Below, piece by piece: positions 14,685 to 14,899 of a DNA stretch of 14,899 nucleotides. Every line of letters begins with the position of its first letter. Position 1 is the stretch's first letter. The translations under genes were made by a program, and so were the position numbers. The notes under the pieces were generated by a model. That model had not been told where the DNA came from. It saw nothing but the letters and a program-made list of their open reading frames with translations, and ran no database searches. Source of the DNA: Oscillospiraceae bacterium (lineage in GTDB: Bacteria; Bacillota; Clostridia; Oscillospirales; Acutalibacteraceae); NCBI GenBank assembly GCA_029007475.1, contig JAQXHW010000117.1:1-14899 (forward strand), written 5' to 3'.

Positions 14685-14899
14685 ACCATTTTTTCCTGCT
14701 TAACCTTGTGGTCGATAACGTGACGTGAGGCAAGCTCGTTTCTCACATCCTCAACCGTAATGCCCATTTCAACCATGAGCACCATGAGGTGATATGCGAG
14801 GTCGGCGATTTCGTATACGGTTTCAGCCTTGTCGTCTGCTTTGCCGGCTATAATAACCTCGGTGCTCTCCTCGCCAACCTTTTTGAGAATTTTGTCAAT
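14681..14899 (-). CDS. hisE: Phosphoribosyl-ATP pyrophosphatase, C-terminal part (5' end outside window)
   Basis: The 72 residues visible begin IDKILKKVGEESTEVIIA and continue ETVYEIADLAYHLMVLMVEM, which is the core of the all-alpha HisE (MazG-like) fold. HisE hydrolyses phosphoribosyl-ATP to phosphoribosyl-AMP in the second step of histidine synthesis. The acidic residues of GEESTEV and of EIADLAYH are the expected metal ligands. The frame is open to the window end. Free HisE has about 100 residues, so roughly 30 are missing, or more if it is fused as HisIE; that cannot be decided here. The stop is TGA at 14683-14681, overlapping the hisJ start. Confidence 0.93.
   Translation of the reverse strand: MDKILKKVGEESTEVIIAGKADDKAETVYEIADLAYHLMVLMVEMGITVEDVRNELASRHVIDHKVKQEKMV

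Noticed and set aside
1..14899. A new defence or accessory system
   Set aside because: Every sizeable gene except the lipoprotein belongs to known core pathways (pyrimidine synthesis, CtsR/McsB/ClpC stress response, histidine synthesis). No nuclease, toxin, reverse transcriptase or transposase gene is visible.

Overview
The window looks like a piece of a Firmicutes chromosome, most likely a Clostridia member of moderate GC (an Oscillospirales-type gut anaerobe is my guess). The evidence is the ctsR-mcsA-mcsB-clpC operon with CtsR-type operators, an NAD-linked (class 1B, PyrD+PyrK) dihydroorotate dehydrogenase, strong AGGAGG-type ribosome binding sites and SigA-like promoters. The taxonomic call is inference. 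The region is almost entirely core metabolism and stress response. I found no tRNA, rRNA, CRISPR array, phage gene or transposase gene.

Region 1 (1-7987, + strand) is a de novo UMP synthesis cluster: the 3' part of pyrC (dihydroorotase), carB (carbamoyl phosphate synthase large subunit), pyrK and pyrD (dihydroorotate dehydrogenase B), pyrF (OMP decarboxylase), pyrE (orotate phosphoribosyltransferase) and pyrB (aspartate transcarbamoylase). Together they cover carbamoyl phosphate to UMP; only the small glutaminase subunit carA is not seen. pyrK/pyrD and pyrD/pyrF overlap by 7-8 bases. PyrB carries a C-terminal PyrI-type zinc domain without the PyrI nucleotide-binding domain. A strong terminator at 8002-8047 closes the cluster.

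Region 2 (8048-8363) is a regulatory stretch. It holds a phased 10-bp tandem repeat, a cluster of CtsR heptads on both strands, and a SigA-type promoter whose -35 and start region lie inside CtsR boxes.

Region 3 (8364-12816, + strand) is the CtsR regulon core: ctsR (repressor), mcsA (zinc/UVR adaptor), mcsB (protein arginine kinase) and clpC (AAA+ unfoldase for ClpP), followed by a terminator. McsB marks proteins, including CtsR, with phospho-arginine for ClpC-ClpP. The ctsR start is odd: the best ribosome binding site and ATG, and the conserved N-terminus, are separated from the rest by an in-frame TGA at the third codon.

Region 4 (12870-13838) has a well-formed promoter, a lipoprotein gene of unknown function, a MITE-like inverted-repeat element inserted at the stop codon, and a bidirectional terminator.

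Region 5 (13863-14899, - strand) is the end of a histidine biosynthesis cluster: hisE (partial) overlapping a PHP-family histidinol-phosphatase gene.
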